DNA of 64,000 nt, from the NCBI RefSeq assembly GCF_017356245.1, contig NZ_JAFMZZ010000001.1, positions 760,262 to 824,261 of the forward strand. Direction: 5' to 3'. The stretch's first letter is position 1. The number at the start of each line of letters is the position of its first letter. Source of the DNA: Bordetella petrii. Lineage in GTDB: Bacteria; Pseudomonadota; Gammaproteobacteria; Burkholderiales; Burkholderiaceae_B. Under the pieces are notes generated by a model. That model searched no databases. It was not told where the DNA came from and saw only the letters and a program-made list of their open reading frames with translations. A program made the translations under genes and the position numbers. Below, piece by piece: positions 1-8,752 of the stretch.

Positions 1-936
1 CCAGGCGTGGGGGCGCAGCACGGCGATATGGTCGGTGATGGTCTTGGCGTTGGACGGCCCCACGCCGATATTCACCAGCGTGATGCCCGAATGGTTCGGC
101 CGCACCAGGTGGTAGGCCGGCATCTGCGGCAGGCGCACGCCCCCGGCCGGCGCGGGCGGCGGCGCATTGTCGCCGCGACGGGTGACACGGTTGCCGGGTT
201 CGACCAGCGCGTCGTAGTCGCCGCTGCCGCTGGCCATCAGGGCGCGGGCCCGCGCGCAGAATTCGTCGACATAGAACTGGTAGTTGGTAAACAGCACGAA
301 ATTCTGGAAATACGCGGGCGCCGTGGCCGTGTAGTGCTGCAGGCGATGCAGCGAATAATCGACCCGCGGCGCCGTGAACGGCGCCAGGGGGCGCGGCTCG
401 CCCTCGCGGCCGCGCCACGAGCCATTGACGATGGCATCGTCGGTTACCGCCAGGTCGGGCACGTCGAACAGATCGCGCAGCGGCCGGCGCATGCTTTCCA
501 GGCGCTCGCCCTCGACATAGGCGCCTTCGGGAAAGGCGAAATGCAGCGGAATGGGCGAATCGGACTCTCCCACTTCGACCGCCACGCCATGGTTCTGCAG
601 CAGCAGGCCGATCTGCTCCAGGTAGTAGTCGCGGAACAGCGTGGGCTGGGTGACAGTGGTCTGGTAGATGCCCGGCTCGGCCACGTGGCCGAACGACAGG
701 CGGGTATCGATGGGATCGTAGGTGTCGACGGCAATGCGGATGGCCGGATAGCAGGCCCGCACCGGCCCGGGCAGATCGCGCCCGTTGACCACGTCCTGGA
801 AGGCGGCGCGGATATACGCGGTATTGCGCCCGTAGATCCCGGTCAGCCGGTCGACGGCGGCCTGGGCCTGGTCGAACCGCTCGAAGCCCAGAGGGTCGGG
901 GCTATGGATGGAAGCGGTTAAAAAGTCAACTGTCAT
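1..936 (-). CDS. amn: AMP nucleosidase (C-terminal part beyond window)
   Basis: Hydrolyses AMP to adenine and ribose 5-phosphate, a cytoplasmic purine salvage and adenylate-control step. The reverse strand is open for 312 codons from the ATG at 936 to the window edge. It begins MTVDFLTASIHSP and contains IYGRNTAYIRAAF, an N-terminal domain with AVDTYDPIDTRLSFGHV, and near the edge the nucleoside-phosphorylase-like segment LVNIGVGPSNAKTITDHI. These match the N-terminal regulatory domain and the start of the catalytic domain of Amn, which is about 480-500 residues, so about 170-190 residues lie outside. It is divergent from the NlpC/P60 gene across 242 bp. The family assignment is from recognised sequence pattern. 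Confidence 0.9.
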   Translation of the reverse strand, partial: MTVDFLTASIHSPDPLGFERFDQAQAAVDRLTGIYGRNTAYIRAAFQDVVNGRDLPGPVRACYPAIRIAVDTYDPIDTRLSFGHVAEPGIYQTTVTQPTLFRDYYLEQIGLLLQNHGVAVEVGESDSPIPLHFAFPEGAYVEGERLESMRRPLRDLFDVPDLAVTDDAIVNGSWRGREGEPRPLAPFTAPRVDYSLHRLQHYTATAPAYFQNFVLFTNYQFYVDEFCARARALMASGSGDYDALVEPGNRVTRRGDNAPPPAPAGGVRLPQMPAYHLVRPNHSGITLVNIGVGPSNAKTITDHIAVLRPHAW

Positions 937-1082
937 ATTGCGGTTCCGGTAAGGCGAGGTGCCGGCGGCAGCTTGCTTCCGATTATGCCGCAACGGCATG
1001 ACGCCTCGAGCGCGCCGCAAGCCAGCGCCATCTGCGTGCATCGCCTCAGTAATAACCCGTAAATGCAAAGAAACATCAATCC

Positions 1083-1090
1083 TGTAAAAT
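1083..1090 (+). promoter_or_regulatory. possible extended -10 promoter for the NlpC/P60 gene
   Basis: The 242-bp divergent region 937-1178 contains TG followed directly by TAAAAT, about 90 bp before the peptidase start. This resembles an extended -10 box, but I see no convincing -35 at the right distance. Nothing else recognisable lies in this region. Confidence 0.25.
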
Positions 1091-1178
1091 GCCCCGTGGC
1101 CACGTTGTATGTGCGCCACACTTTCGCCGGCTTGACGCAGTCAGCCATCCCGCCCGCTCCGAATTCTGAAGTGTCGCA

Positions 1179-1787
1179 ATGACTCCACCGACGCGAAAAG
1201 TCCGTCTTGCCCTGTCCGCACTACCCGCTATCCTGGCCGCGCCCCTCCTGGCAGCAGGCCTGTCCTGGTCTCCCCCCGCCCAAGCCACCATCGCGACCGA
1301 CGCACTGGCCTCATTCCAGGGCCTGCGCCTGATCGACCCGCTTACCGTGCCCTCTTTGCCCGACATGGTCGTGCGCGCCGGCCTGGACACCCTGGGCACC
1401 CCCTACGTCTGGGGCGGCGAAGACCCCGACGGCGGTTTCGATTGCAGCGGCCTGACGCAATTCGTGTACCGCGAGATCGCCGGCGTCGAGCTGCCCCGCA
1501 CCGCGCGCGCGCAGCGCCGCGCCGGCACCGCGGTCAGCAAGAAGCACCTCAAGCCGGGCGACCTGGTGTTTTTCGCCACGCGCCGCCGCGGCGGGGTATC
1601 GCACGTGGGCATCTACATCGGCCAGGGCCAGTTCGTGCATGCGCCCACCCGCGGCTCCAGCGTGCGCGTCGACAATCTCGACAACACCTATTGGTCGCGC
1701 CACTACGTCACCGCGCGCCGCTACCTGGACACCGCGCCCGCCGCGCCGCAGGGCCACCTGATCGCCACGGCCGACACCGCGCAGTAA
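1179..1787 (+). CDS. NlpC/P60 family (C40) peptidoglycan endopeptidase
   Basis: 202 residues. A hydrophobic N-terminal segment (about residues 10-36, ending AQA) looks like a signal peptide, so the protein should act in the periplasm. From about residue 62 it is an NlpC/P60 domain: YVWGG at 76-80, the nucleophile Cys89 in FDCSGL, His142 in SHVGIYIG, and His154 as probable third catalytic residue. The family cleaves the D-gamma-glutamyl-diaminopimelate bond of cell-wall peptides. The length suits a one-domain MepS/Spr-type enzyme. It is monocistronic, ending at a bidirectional hairpin shared with the convergent dehydrogenase gene. The exact bond cut is inferred from the family. Confidence 0.9.
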   Translation: MTPPTRKVRLALSALPAILAAPLLAAGLSWSPPAQATIATDALASFQGLRLIDPLTVPSLPDMVVRAGLDTLGTPYVWGGEDPDGGFDCSGLTQFVYREIAGVELPRTARAQRRAGTAVSKKHLKPGDLVFFATRRRGGVSHVGIYIGQGQFVHAPTRGSSVRVDNLDNTYWSRHYVTARRYLDTAPAAPQGHLIATADTAQ

Positions 1788-1802
1788 CCCCCGTTTCGTT
1801 CC

Positions 1803-1835
1803 AAAAAAAAGCGCCCGCGGGCGCTTTTCTTTTTT
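1803..1835. terminator. bidirectional rho-independent terminator
   Basis: A perfect palindrome GCGCCCGCGGGCGC (1811-1824) is flanked by eight A on the left and a T-rich run on the right. It therefore works as a hairpin plus U-tract for both convergent genes, the NlpC/P60 gene ending at 1787 and the dehydrogenase ending at 1850. Confidence 0.85.
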
Positions 1836-1849
1836 GCTGCGGCGCAGCC

Positions 1850-2620
1850 TCAGCCCCGGCCCACGAACGGCATGTTGGTGGCCATGATGGTCATGAACTG
1901 CACGTTGGCGTCCAGCGGCAGGTTGGCCATGGACACCACGGCATGGGCCACGTGCGCCACGTCCATGCGGGGCTCGACGCGCTTGTTGCCGTCGGCCTGC
2001 AGAATGCCGGCCGCCATGCGCTGGGTCATGTCGGTGGCGGCGTTGCCGATGTCGATCTGTCCGCAGGCAATGCCGTAGCTGCGGCAATCCAGCGAAATCG
2101 ATTTGGTCAGCCCCGTGACCGCGTGCTTGGTGGCCGTGTAGGCGATCGACAGCGGCCGCGGCGCATGCGCCGAGATCGAGCCGTTGTTGATGATGCGGCC
2201 GCCGCCGGGCTGCTGCGCTTTCATCAGCCGGATGGCCGCCTGGGCGCACAGGAACATGCCGGTCAGGTTGACGTCGACCACTTCGCGCCAGGTCTCGACC
2301 GGCAGGTCTTCGATCGGCACGGCCGGCGTGTTGCGGCCGGCGTTGTTGAACAGCACGTCCAGGCGGCCATAGGCGCGCTGGGTTTCGTCGAACAGTTCAC
2401 GCACGGCCTGCTCGTCGCTGACGTCGGTGGGCACCACCAGGGCGCGCGCGCCGTCTTCGCCCGCCGCGGTGCGGGTCTGTTCCAGCATTTCGCGGCGGCG
2501 GCCGGCCAGCACCACGCGGTAGCCCTGGGCCAGGAATTCCAGCGCCACGGCGCGTCCGATACCGGTGCCGGCGCCGGTTACCAGGGCGACCTGGGCCCCG
2601 GGCTGCTCATTGGATTGCAT
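1850..2620 (-). CDS. SDR family NAD(P)-dependent oxidoreductase
   Basis: 256 residues, the usual length of a classical short-chain dehydrogenase. The Rossmann cofactor motif TGAGTGIG lies at about residues 15-22, NNAG near 91-94, the active-site Ser in NNGSISA, and the catalytic pair in YTATK. The GRR segment after beta-strand 2 suggests NADP preference, which is an inference. Substrate is unknown. It is a single gene, divergent from gmk across an AT-rich promoter region, and shares a terminator with the NlpC/P60 gene. Confidence 0.88.
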   Translation of the reverse strand: MQSNEQPGAQVALVTGAGTGIGRAVALEFLAQGYRVVLAGRRREMLEQTRTAAGEDGARALVVPTDVSDEQAVRELFDETQRAYGRLDVLFNNAGRNTPAVPIEDLPVETWREVVDVNLTGMFLCAQAAIRLMKAQQPGGGRIINNGSISAHAPRPLSIAYTATKHAVTGLTKSISLDCRSYGIACGQIDIGNAATDMTQRMAAGILQADGNKRVEPRMDVAHVAHAVVSMANLPLDANVQFMTIMATNMPFVGRG

Positions 2621-2710
2621 CGGGTTCTCCCTTTGTTGAACCGCGAAATCCTAACGCAATAGTGAGGCGAAGGTTGCAAGCGGCCGTGACGAGGCCCGCC
2701 GCAGGCCTGC

Positions 2711-2762
2711 CGAGATAAATTATAATATTTGGAAATCTATATATGCTTTTTAGCAATATAAC
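2711..2762. promoter_or_regulatory. AT-rich promoter island between the SDR gene and gmk
   Basis: In an otherwise GC-rich sequence, about 50 bp are strongly AT-rich. They include a consensus TATAAT at 2721-2726 and further TATATA-like stretches, and TATAAT also reads on the reverse strand. This is the obvious place for the gmk-rpoZ-spoT promoter and perhaps the SDR promoter. No matching -35 box is clear. Confidence 0.45.
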
Positions 2763-2849
2763 GCCCGGGGCGCCATCTGCGCAGGCCATGCGGCCAGGGC
2801 AGCCGCCAATTTGCTATTCTTCGCGTCTTACCCTGTCTGTTTCCGATCC

Positions 2850-3482
2850 ATGTCCGAACACCCCGGCAATGTTTTCATGGTCGTCGCCCCCAGCGGCGCC
2901 GGCAAATCCAGCCTGGTCAAGGCTCTGCTCGACCATGACAAATCGCTTGTGCTGTCGGTATCGTGCACCACGCGGGCGCCGCGCAAAGGCGAAGCCGACG
3001 GGCGCGAATACCGCTTCATCAGCGCCGAACAATTCGAAGCCCTGCGCCAGAAACAGGCTTTGCTCGAGTGGGCCGAGGTGCATGGCAATTTCTATGGCAC
3101 GCCGCGCGACCTGATCGACCAGGCCACCCGCGCAGGCCAGGATGTGCTGCTGGAAATCGACTGGCAGGGCGCCCGCCAGGTGCGCCAGCACTACCCGGCC
3201 GCCATCGGCATTTTCATCCTGCCCCCTTCCATCGAAGAACTCGAGCATCGCCTGAAGGCGCGCGGCCAGGATGCCCCGCAAGTGATCGCGCGCCGCCTGC
3301 TGGCGGCCGGCGGCGAAATCGCGCACGCGCCGGAATGCGAATATGTTATTATTAATCAAGAATTTAGCGTAGCCTTGGCGGAACTTGCGCAGATCATCAG
3401 CGCCGCCCGGCTACGCTTTTCGTCTCAGGCTGTCCGCCACGCGCCGCTGTTCGCGCAGCTGGGCATTCCGGCGGCCCACTGA
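2850..3482 (+). CDS. gmk: guanylate kinase
   Basis: Phosphorylates GMP to GDP with ATP in the cytoplasm, an essential nucleotide-pool enzyme. 210 residues with the P-loop APSGAGKSS near residue 13, the GMP-binding segment [17 protein letters not shown], and [12 protein letters not shown]. The ATG at 2850 (MSEHPGN) is preferred over an in-frame ATG at 2811, because it gives the usual family length and starts just before the first beta strand. It is first in a gmk-rpoZ-spoT operon, with a 39-bp gap to rpoZ. The operon links GMP/GDP supply with stringent-response control. Confidence 0.95.
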   Translation: MSEHPGNVFMVVAPSGAGKSSLVKALLDHDKSLVLSVSCTTRAPRKGEADGREYRFISAEQFEALRQKQALLEWAEVHGNFYGTPRDLIDQATRAGQDVLLEIDWQGARQVRQHYPAAIGIFILPPSIEELEHRLKARGQDAPQVIARRLLAAGGEIAHAPECEYVIINQEFSVALAELAQIISAARLRFSSQAVRHAPLFAQLGIPAAH

Positions 3483-3521
3483 AACGCCCAACCTTTTCAC
3501 AGCACGTTCCAGGTGTAATCC

Positions 3522-3725
3522 ATGGCCCGAATTACCGTCGAAGACTGTCTGAACCAAGTCCCCAACCGCTTCAAGCTCACGCTGGCCGCCACCTACCGCG
3601 CCCGCGAGCTGGCGCAGGGCCATGCTCCGCGCATCGACAGCAAAGACAAGCCCACGGTTACCGCCCTGCGCGAAATCGCCGGCGGCCACACCGGCCTGGA
3701 AATGCTGCGCAAAGTCCCGACCTGA
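3522..3725 (+). CDS. rpoZ: RNA polymerase omega subunit
   Basis: 67 residues beginning [13 protein letters not shown], with [16 protein letters not shown], the conserved RpoZ region that clamps the beta-prime subunit. Omega assists RNA polymerase assembly and forms part of a ppGpp-binding site. It lies between gmk and spoT with short gaps (39 and 21 bp), the common proteobacterial arrangement. Confidence 0.95.
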   Translation: MARITVEDCLNQVPNRFKLTLAATYRARELAQGHAPRIDSKDKPTVTALREIAGGHTGLEMLRKVPT

Positions 3726-3746
3726 TCCGGGCCTGGGGGCGGCAAC

Positions 3747-6041
3747 ATGGCTTTTCCCCGGCTGAAGTATGCTTCCACGGGCCTGCTCGCCGCCTTGCGC
3801 GCGGGCTCCCGGCTGGGGCGCCGCCCCGGTAAAAAGGGCTCTCCCGCCCAGTTGCCCGCTGCCGCGGGCGGCGCCGACGAAACCGGCGCTGTTTCATCGC
3901 CAGTGGCATCGCTGGCGCCGCTGACCGAAATCATCGGCAGCTATCTCGACAAGAAAGACATCGAGCGCGTGCGCGAGGCATACCGCTTCGCCGACCAGGC
4001 GCACCTGGGGCAGTTCCGCGCCAGCGGCTCGCCTTATATCTCGCATCCCATCGCCGTCACCGAAATCTGCGCGGCCTGGAAGCTCGACGCCAACGCGCTG
4101 TCGGCGGCCCTGCTGCACGACGTCATCGAAGACCAGGGCATCGCCAAGCACGAGCTGGCCGAGAAATTCGGCACCGAAGTCGCCGAACTGGTCGACGGCC
4201 TGTCCAAACTCGACCGCCTGGACTTCGCCACCAAGGCCGAGCAGCAAGCCGAAAGTTTCCGCAAGATGCTGCTGGCGATGGCGCGCGACGTGCGCGTCAT
4301 CCTGATCAAGCTGGCCGACCGCCTGCACAACATGCGCACGCTGGACGCGGTCAACCCCGAGAAGCGCCGCCGCATCGCCCGCGAAACCCTCGACATCTAT
4401 GCGCCCATCGCCCATCGCCTGGGCCTGAATGTACTGTTCCGCGAACTGCAGGACCTGTGCTTCGCGGCCATGTACCCCAACCGCTACCAGGTGCTGTACA
4501 AGGCCGTGCTGGCCGCGCGCGGCAACCGCCGCGAAGTCATCAGCAAGATCGGCGACGCGGTGCGCGCCGCCCTGCCCGCCGCCGGCATCGAGGCCGAGGT
4601 GTCGGGCCGCGAGAAAACCCTGTTCGGCATCTACACCAAGATGACCGAACAGAAGAAGTCGTTCTCGGAAGTGCTCGACATCTACGGCTTCCGCGTCATT
4701 GTGCATACGCTGCCCGAATGCTACCTGGCGCTGGGCACGCTGCACCAGCTGTACCGGCCGGTGCCGGGCAAGTTCAAAGACTACATCGCCATTCCCAAGG
4801 TCAACGGCTACCAGTCGCTGCACACCACGCTGGTGGGCCCGTACGGCACGCCCGTGGAATTCCAGTTCCGCACGCGCGACATGCATCACATCGCCGAAGA
4901 AGGCGTGGCCTCGCACTGGCTGTACAAGGGCGCCGACGTCTCGCTGAACGACCTGCAGAAGCGCACGCACCAGTGGCTGCAGTCGCTGCTCGACATTCAA
5001 AGCCAGACCGGCGATTCGGGTGAGTTCCTCGAGCACGTCAAGGTCGACCTGTTCCCCGACGCGGTCTATGTGTTCACCCCGCGCGGCAAGATCATTTCGC
5101 TGCCGCGCGGCGCCACGCCGGTCGATTTTGCCTACGCCATCCACACCGACATCGGCAACCAGGCGGTGGCCGCCAAGGTCAACAACGAATTCGTGCCGCT
5201 GCGCACCGAACTGAGCAGCGGCGACGCGGTCGAGATCATCACCTCGCCCGCCTCGCGCCCCAATGCGCAATGGCTGAACTACGTGCGCACCGGCCGCGCG
5301 CGCTCGGAAATCCGCCACTACCTGCGCACGGTCAAGTACGAAGAATCCGTGGCGTTCGGCGAACGGCTGCTGGAACAGGCGCTGCAGGAATTGCACCTGG
5401 ACCTGCCCACGCCCGACGACCCCGCCTGGCAGAAGCTGGCGCGCAGCACGGGCGCCAGCTCGCGCGACGAGATCCTGGCCGATATCGGGCTGGGCAAGCG
5501 GCTGGCTACGGTGGTGGCGCGCCGCTTCGCCCCCGAACACCAGCTGGTGGCCACCACCGCGGCCGCCGTGGACGAAATCACCTCGGCCCGCAGCGCGCCC
5601 ATCCTGATCCAGGGCAACGAAGGCCAGGCCGTGCAGTTGGCGCCGTGCTGCGGCCCGCTGCCGGGCGACCCCATCGTGGCCGGCCTGCGGCTGGGCCAGG
5701 GCCTGGTGGTGCACACCGCCGACTGCCCCATCGCCGTGCGCCAGCGCGCGCGCGAGCCCGAGCGCTGGGTCAACGTGGCCTGGGACACGCAAACCGCCAA
5801 GCACCTGTCGACCCGGCTGGATGTGATCACCCGCAACGAACGCGGGGTGCTGGGCCGGCTGGCGGCCGAAGTCACGGCGGCCGACGCCAACATCGTGCAG
5901 ATCACCATGCACGACGACGCCGTCTCGACCGTGTCGCTGCACCTGACCATCCAGGTCGACAGCCGCAAGCACCTGGCGCAGGTCATCCGCGCCATCCGGC
6001 ACGTGCCGCAGGTGCAGAAAATCGTGCGGGTGAAGGGCTAG
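3747..6041 (+). CDS. spoT: bifunctional (p)ppGpp synthetase/hydrolase
   Basis: 764 residues. The HD hydrolase domain has all metal residues: His100 (YISHP), His124-Asp125 (HDVIED) and Asp191 (LADRLHNMRTL). The synthetase domain (about 270-400) includes GYQSLHTTLVGP and the EFQFRT segment. A TGS domain (about 445-505) and a C-terminal ACT domain (about 690-764) follow. The intact hydrolase site makes it a SpoT/Rel-type enzyme, able to make and degrade (p)ppGpp, rather than a RelA. The first 55 residues are Ala/Gly/Arg-rich and not part of a domain. The ATG at 3747 follows a G-rich Shine-Dalgarno-like stretch, but a later start would also keep all domains. Confidence 0.94.
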   Translation: MAFPRLKYASTGLLAALRAGSRLGRRPGKKGSPAQLPAAAGGADETGAVSSPVASLAPLTEIIGSYLDKKDIERVREAYRFADQAHLGQFRASGSPYISHPIAVTEICAAWKLDANALSAALLHDVIEDQGIAKHELAEKFGTEVAELVDGLSKLDRLDFATKAEQQAESFRKMLLAMARDVRVILIKLADRLHNMRTLDAVNPEKRRRIARETLDIYAPIAHRLGLNVLFRELQDLCFAAMYPNRYQVLYKAVLAARGNRREVISKIGDAVRAALPAAGIEAEVSGREKTLFGIYTKMTEQKKSFSEVLDIYGFRVIVHTLPECYLALGTLHQLYRPVPGKFKDYIAIPKVNGYQSLHTTLVGPYGTPVEFQFRTRDMHHIAEEGVASHWLYKGADVSLNDLQKRTHQWLQSLLDIQSQTGDSGEFLEHVKVDLFPDAVYVFTPRGKIISLPRGATPVDFAYAIHTDIGNQAVAAKVNNEFVPLRTELSSGDAVEIITSPASRPNAQWLNYVRTGRARSEIRHYLRTVKYEESVAFGERLLEQALQELHLDLPTPDDPAWQKLARSTGASSRDEILADIGLGKRLATVVARRFAPEHQLVATTAAAVDEITSARSAPILIQGNEGQAVQLAPCCGPLPGDPIVAGLRLGQGLVVHTADCPIAVRQRAREPERWVNVAWDTQTAKHLSTRLDVITRNERGVLGRLAAEVTAADANIVQITMHDDAVSTVSLHLTIQVDSRKHLAQVIRAIRHVPQVQKIVRVKG

Positions 6042-6065
6042 CCGCGCCCTGCCCCGCGCCTGCCG

Positions 6066-7034
6066 CTATTCCACCTTGCCGATGCGCTGCACCGCCTTGG
6101 CCATGGCCTGGGCGTCCGTCTTCCAGTAGGCGGCGAACTCGGGCGCGTCCATGTACTGCACCGGGCTGCCCGCCGCCAGGATGGACTGCCGCACTTTCGG
6201 ATCGTTGAGCACCTTGCGCGAGGCTTCGCGCAGGCGGTCGACCACCGGCGCCGGCGTGCCGGCCGGCACGAAGATGGCGGACCATTGCACGAACTTGACG
6301 TCATAGCCCTGCGAGGCCAGCGTGGGCACCTTGGGCAGCGCCGCCAGCTGCGAATCGCCCCAGTGCGCCAGGGCGCGCAGCTTGCCGGCCTGGATGTGCT
6401 GCACCACACTGGACGGCCCGGTGGAAATGGCATCCACCTGGCCGCCCAGCAGCGCCGCCACGGCCGGACCGGCGCCGGTAAAGGGCACGTGCGTCAGGTT
6501 GATATCGGCGGCGCTCTTGAGCATTTCCATGGGCACGTGCATCGAGCCGTAAATGCCCGAACTGCCGTAGTTCAAGGCGCCGGGCCGGCGCTTGGCGTCG
6601 GCCACGAAATCCTGCAGCGTCTTCCATGGCGAGTCGGCCCGCACGACCAGCACCGTGGGGTCGGCCGTCACGCGGGCAATCGGGGCGAACTGGTCGATCT
6701 GGAAGGCGGCCTTGCGGCCCAGGATCTTGTCGGCCTCGGGCAGGATCGAAATCGACGACAGGCTCATCAGCACCGTGTAGCCGTCGGGCTCGGCACGCGC
6801 GGCCTGCCCGATGCCGACCGCGCCGCCGGCGCCCGCCTTGTTCTCGATGACCACGCTCTGGCCCAGTTCATGCGACAGGGCCTCGGCCACCGGCCGCGCC
6901 ACGGTATCCGTGACGCCGCCCGGCGGAAACGGCACGATCATGGTGACCGCCCTTTCGGGATATTGCGCCTGGGCGCAACATGCCGCCAGCGCCAGGGCCA
7001 CGCCGCACCACCATTTGCTTGCAGGAACAACCAT
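6066..7034 (-). CDS. Bug family tripartite tricarboxylate-type periplasmic binding protein
   Basis: 322 residues. The ATG at 7034 sits behind a strong AGGAGG Shine-Dalgarno and gives a signal peptide ending AQA. The mature start is YPERAVTMIVPFPPGG, the beta1-loop signature of Bug receptors (TctC-like). The rest fits the two-lobe fold (ENKAGAGGAVGIGQAA, HVPFTGAGPAVAALLGGQVD). Such receptors bind carboxylated solutes for TctAB permeases or sensors. No tctAB genes are adjacent, as is common for the very numerous Bug genes of Bordetella relatives. It is divergent from a GntR regulator, with operator-like repeats between, so it is probably that regulator's target. The ligand is unknown. Confidence 0.9.
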   Translation of the reverse strand: MVVPASKWWCGVALALAACCAQAQYPERAVTMIVPFPPGGVTDTVARPVAEALSHELGQSVVIENKAGAGGAVGIGQAARAEPDGYTVLMSLSSISILPEADKILGRKAAFQIDQFAPIARVTADPTVLVVRADSPWKTLQDFVADAKRRPGALNYGSSGIYGSMHVPMEMLKSAADINLTHVPFTGAGPAVAALLGGQVDAISTGPSSVVQHIQAGKLRALAHWGDSQLAALPKVPTLASQGYDVKFVQWSAIFVPAGTPAPVVDRLREASRKVLNDPKVRQSILAAGSPVQYMDAPEFAAYWKTDAQAMAKAVQRIGKVE

Positions 7035-7086
7035 GTCTCCAACCCTCCTGAGGCGCGCCGGCGCCGGCCGGCGGGCGCGCATTGAT

Positions 7087-7233
7087 GAACCAATTGGATC
7101 GTATTGTTTTGATGCCTGCGTGCCGGGCATGTGGCGCGCAACGCCGCATGCCCCGGGCAAGGCAAGGGCCACTCTAGAACCGTATCGGTTCGAAGGCAAG
7201 CATTTTTCGGGGCACAATTTGACCAATTGGTTC
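7087..7233. promoter_or_regulatory. three operator-like dyads in the Bug/GntR divergent region
   Basis: Three similar inverted repeats lie in 236 bp. They are GAACCAATTGGATC (7087-7100), GAACCGTATCGGTTC (7177-7191) and TGACCAATTGGTTC (7220-7233). The shared pattern is GAACC, a 4-5 bp centre, then GGTTC. FadR-type GntR proteins bind short dyads of this kind. Autoregulation and control of the receptor gene by the adjacent regulator is inferred. Confidence 0.6.
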
Positions 7234-7270
7234 GAATCATCTACCCTGCCGCTACTACCGGAGAAAGGAT

Positions 7271-7969
7271 GTGGATGACGTCGTGGCGGGCAGCAGCCTG
7301 CGCGCCGAAGGGGCCAAGGCCCTGGCGCATTTTCTAATGGAATCGATGGCCAGCGGCCGCCTGCGCGAAGGCATGCGGCTGCCGCCCGAACGCGCCCTGA
7401 GCGAGCGCTTCGGCGCCTCGCGCGGGTCGGTGCGGCGGGTGCTGGCCGAATTGCGCGAACGCGGGCTGATCGTCCAGGCGGTAGGCAGCGGCACCTTCGT
7501 GGCCGCGGGCGTGCACGCGCTGGCGCCCCCCGCGGCGGGCCAGCCGGCCCTGAACACCAGCCCCGCCGAACTGATGCAGGCGCGGCTGCTGATCGAACCG
7601 CTGATGCCGATGCTGATCGCGCGCAATGCCACCGGCGCTGACTTCACCCGCATGGGTGAATGCCTGGAACGCTCGGAAGCGGCGGCAAGCATCGAAGAGT
7701 TCGAACACTGGGACGGCGAGCTGCACAAGGCATTCGCCATGGCCACGCACAATACTTTTTTCCTGCAGATCCTGGAACTGGCCAATCGCGTGCGCGAACA
7801 GGGCGAATGGGGCCGGCTCAAGTCCAATTCACTGACGCCCGAGCGGCGCGAACAGTACCAGCAGCAGCACCGCGCCATCGTGGCGGCCCTGAAAGACCGC
7901 GATGCCGGACAGGCGCGCGTGCTGCTGCACGCACACCTGGAACAGATCCAGCAGAACCTGTTCGGCTGA
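7271..7969 (+). CDS. GntR family (FadR/FCD subfamily) transcriptional regulator
   Basis: 232 residues. The N-terminal winged helix (about 10-75) contains LREGMRLPPERALSERFGASRGSVRRVLAEL, typical of GntR. The C-terminal part (about 90-225) is helical with FEHWDGELHKAFAMATHN, the FCD ligand domain, whose Asp and His residues usually bind metal and a carboxylate effector. The start is GTG at 7271, behind GAGAAAGG; the overlapping ATG two bases upstream is in another frame. It is divergent from the Bug receptor gene. Confidence 0.88.
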   Translation: MDDVVAGSSLRAEGAKALAHFLMESMASGRLREGMRLPPERALSERFGASRGSVRRVLAELRERGLIVQAVGSGTFVAAGVHALAPPAAGQPALNTSPAELMQARLLIEPLMPMLIARNATGADFTRMGECLERSEAAASIEEFEHWDGELHKAFAMATHNTFFLQILELANRVREQGEWGRLKSNSLTPERREQYQQQHRAIVAALKDRDAGQARVLLHAHLEQIQQNLFG

Positions 7970-7976
7970 GCCCGTT

Positions 7977-8013
7977 CCAGGTGTCTGACACCCTGCGGGA
8001 GTCAGACACCTGG
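7977..8013. repeat. GGTGTCTGAC palindromic repeat, copy 1
   Basis: Perfect 13-bp arms, CCAGGTGTCTGAC and GTCAGACACCTGG, are separated by 11 bp. The element fills the gap between the convergent GntR and glnQ genes. Related copies lie at 11457, 24601 and 34404, all between convergent genes. A terminator or REP-like role is inferred; there is no U-tract. Confidence 0.8.
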
Positions 8014-8023
8014 CTGGCCTGGC

Positions 8024-8752
8024 TCAGGCCACGTGCTGCAGGAAGTCGCGCAGGCGCTGGCTGGGCGGATTCGACAGCAGTTCGGCGGGCGGGCCGTCGT
8101 GCGCGACTTTGCCGGCGTCGATGAAGATCAGCCGGCTGCCCACCTTGCGCGCGAATTCCATTTCGTGGGTGACCACCACCATGGTCATGCCCTCTTCGGC
8201 CAGGTCGCGCATGACCTTCAGCACTTCATGGCGCAGTTCCGGGTCGAGCGCCGAGGTGGGCTCGTCGAACAGCATCAGCTTGGGCTTGATGGCCAACGCC
8301 CGCGCGATGGCCACGCGCTGCTGCTGGCCGCCGGAAAGCTCGGCGGGATAGTGCCCCATGCGCTCGCCCAGCCCCACTTTGCGCAACAGCTCTTCAGCCA
8401 GTTTGCGCGCCTCCTGGCGCGGGGCTCCGCGCGTGTGGACGGGGCCGAACATGACGTTTTCCAGCGCCGTCATCTGCGGAAACAGGTTGAACTGCTGGAA
8501 CACCATGCCGGCCTCGCGGCGGATTTCGCGCACCTGGGCGGGCGAGCCCTTGACGCTCTGGCCGTCGACCAGCAGGTCGCCGCCCTCGATGGTTTCGAGC
8601 ACATTGATGCAGCGCAGGAAGGTGGACTTGCCCGAGCCCGAGGGCCCCACCACCACCACGACCTCGCCGGCGTCGATGTTCAGGGAAATGCCGTCGAGCA
8701 CGGTGGAATCGCCGAAGCGCTTGGTGACGTTGTGGAACTCGACCATGCTCAT
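8024..8752 (-). CDS. glnQ: polar amino acid ABC transporter ATPase, GlnQ type
   Basis: 242 residues. Walker A is GPSGSGKS near residue 37, the Q-loop is VFQQFNLFP, the signature is LSGGQQQR, Walker B is [13 protein letters not shown], and the switch His is in VTHEMEFA. All belong to the amino-acid (PAAT) ATPase family. It powers the neighbouring GlnP permease. The start at 8752 overlaps the permease stop as ATGA, implying translational coupling. The residue order HNVTKRFGD at the N-terminus is typical. Specificity for glutamine rather than another polar amino acid is not certain. Confidence 0.9.
   Translation of the reverse strand: MSMVEFHNVTKRFGDSTVLDGISLNIDAGEVVVVVGPSGSGKSTFLRCINVLETIEGGDLLVDGQSVKGSPAQVREIRREAGMVFQQFNLFPQMTALENVMFGPVHTRGAPRQEARKLAEELLRKVGLGERMGHYPAELSGGQQQRVAIARALAIKPKLMLFDEPTSALDPELRHEVLKVMRDLAEEGMTMVVVTHEMEFARKVGSRLIFIDAGKVAHDGPPAELLSNPPSQRLRDFLQHVA

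Noticed and set aside
7..921. Plus-strand open frame at the window start
   Set aside because: It is antisense to AMP nucleosidase, which is recognised on the minus strand. The plus-strand translation has no recognisable domain.
3747..6041. RelA rather than SpoT identity
   Set aside because: The HD hydrolase residues His100, His124, Asp125 and Asp191 are intact, whereas RelA enzymes have lost them. The gmk-rpoZ context also supports SpoT.
7228..7240. GGTTCGAATC resembling a tRNA T-arm
   Set aside because: No acceptor stem, anticodon arm or D-arm can be built around it. It is part of the GntR operator-like dyad. A similar GGTTCGAATA inside the acyl-CoA dehydrogenase gene is also coincidence.
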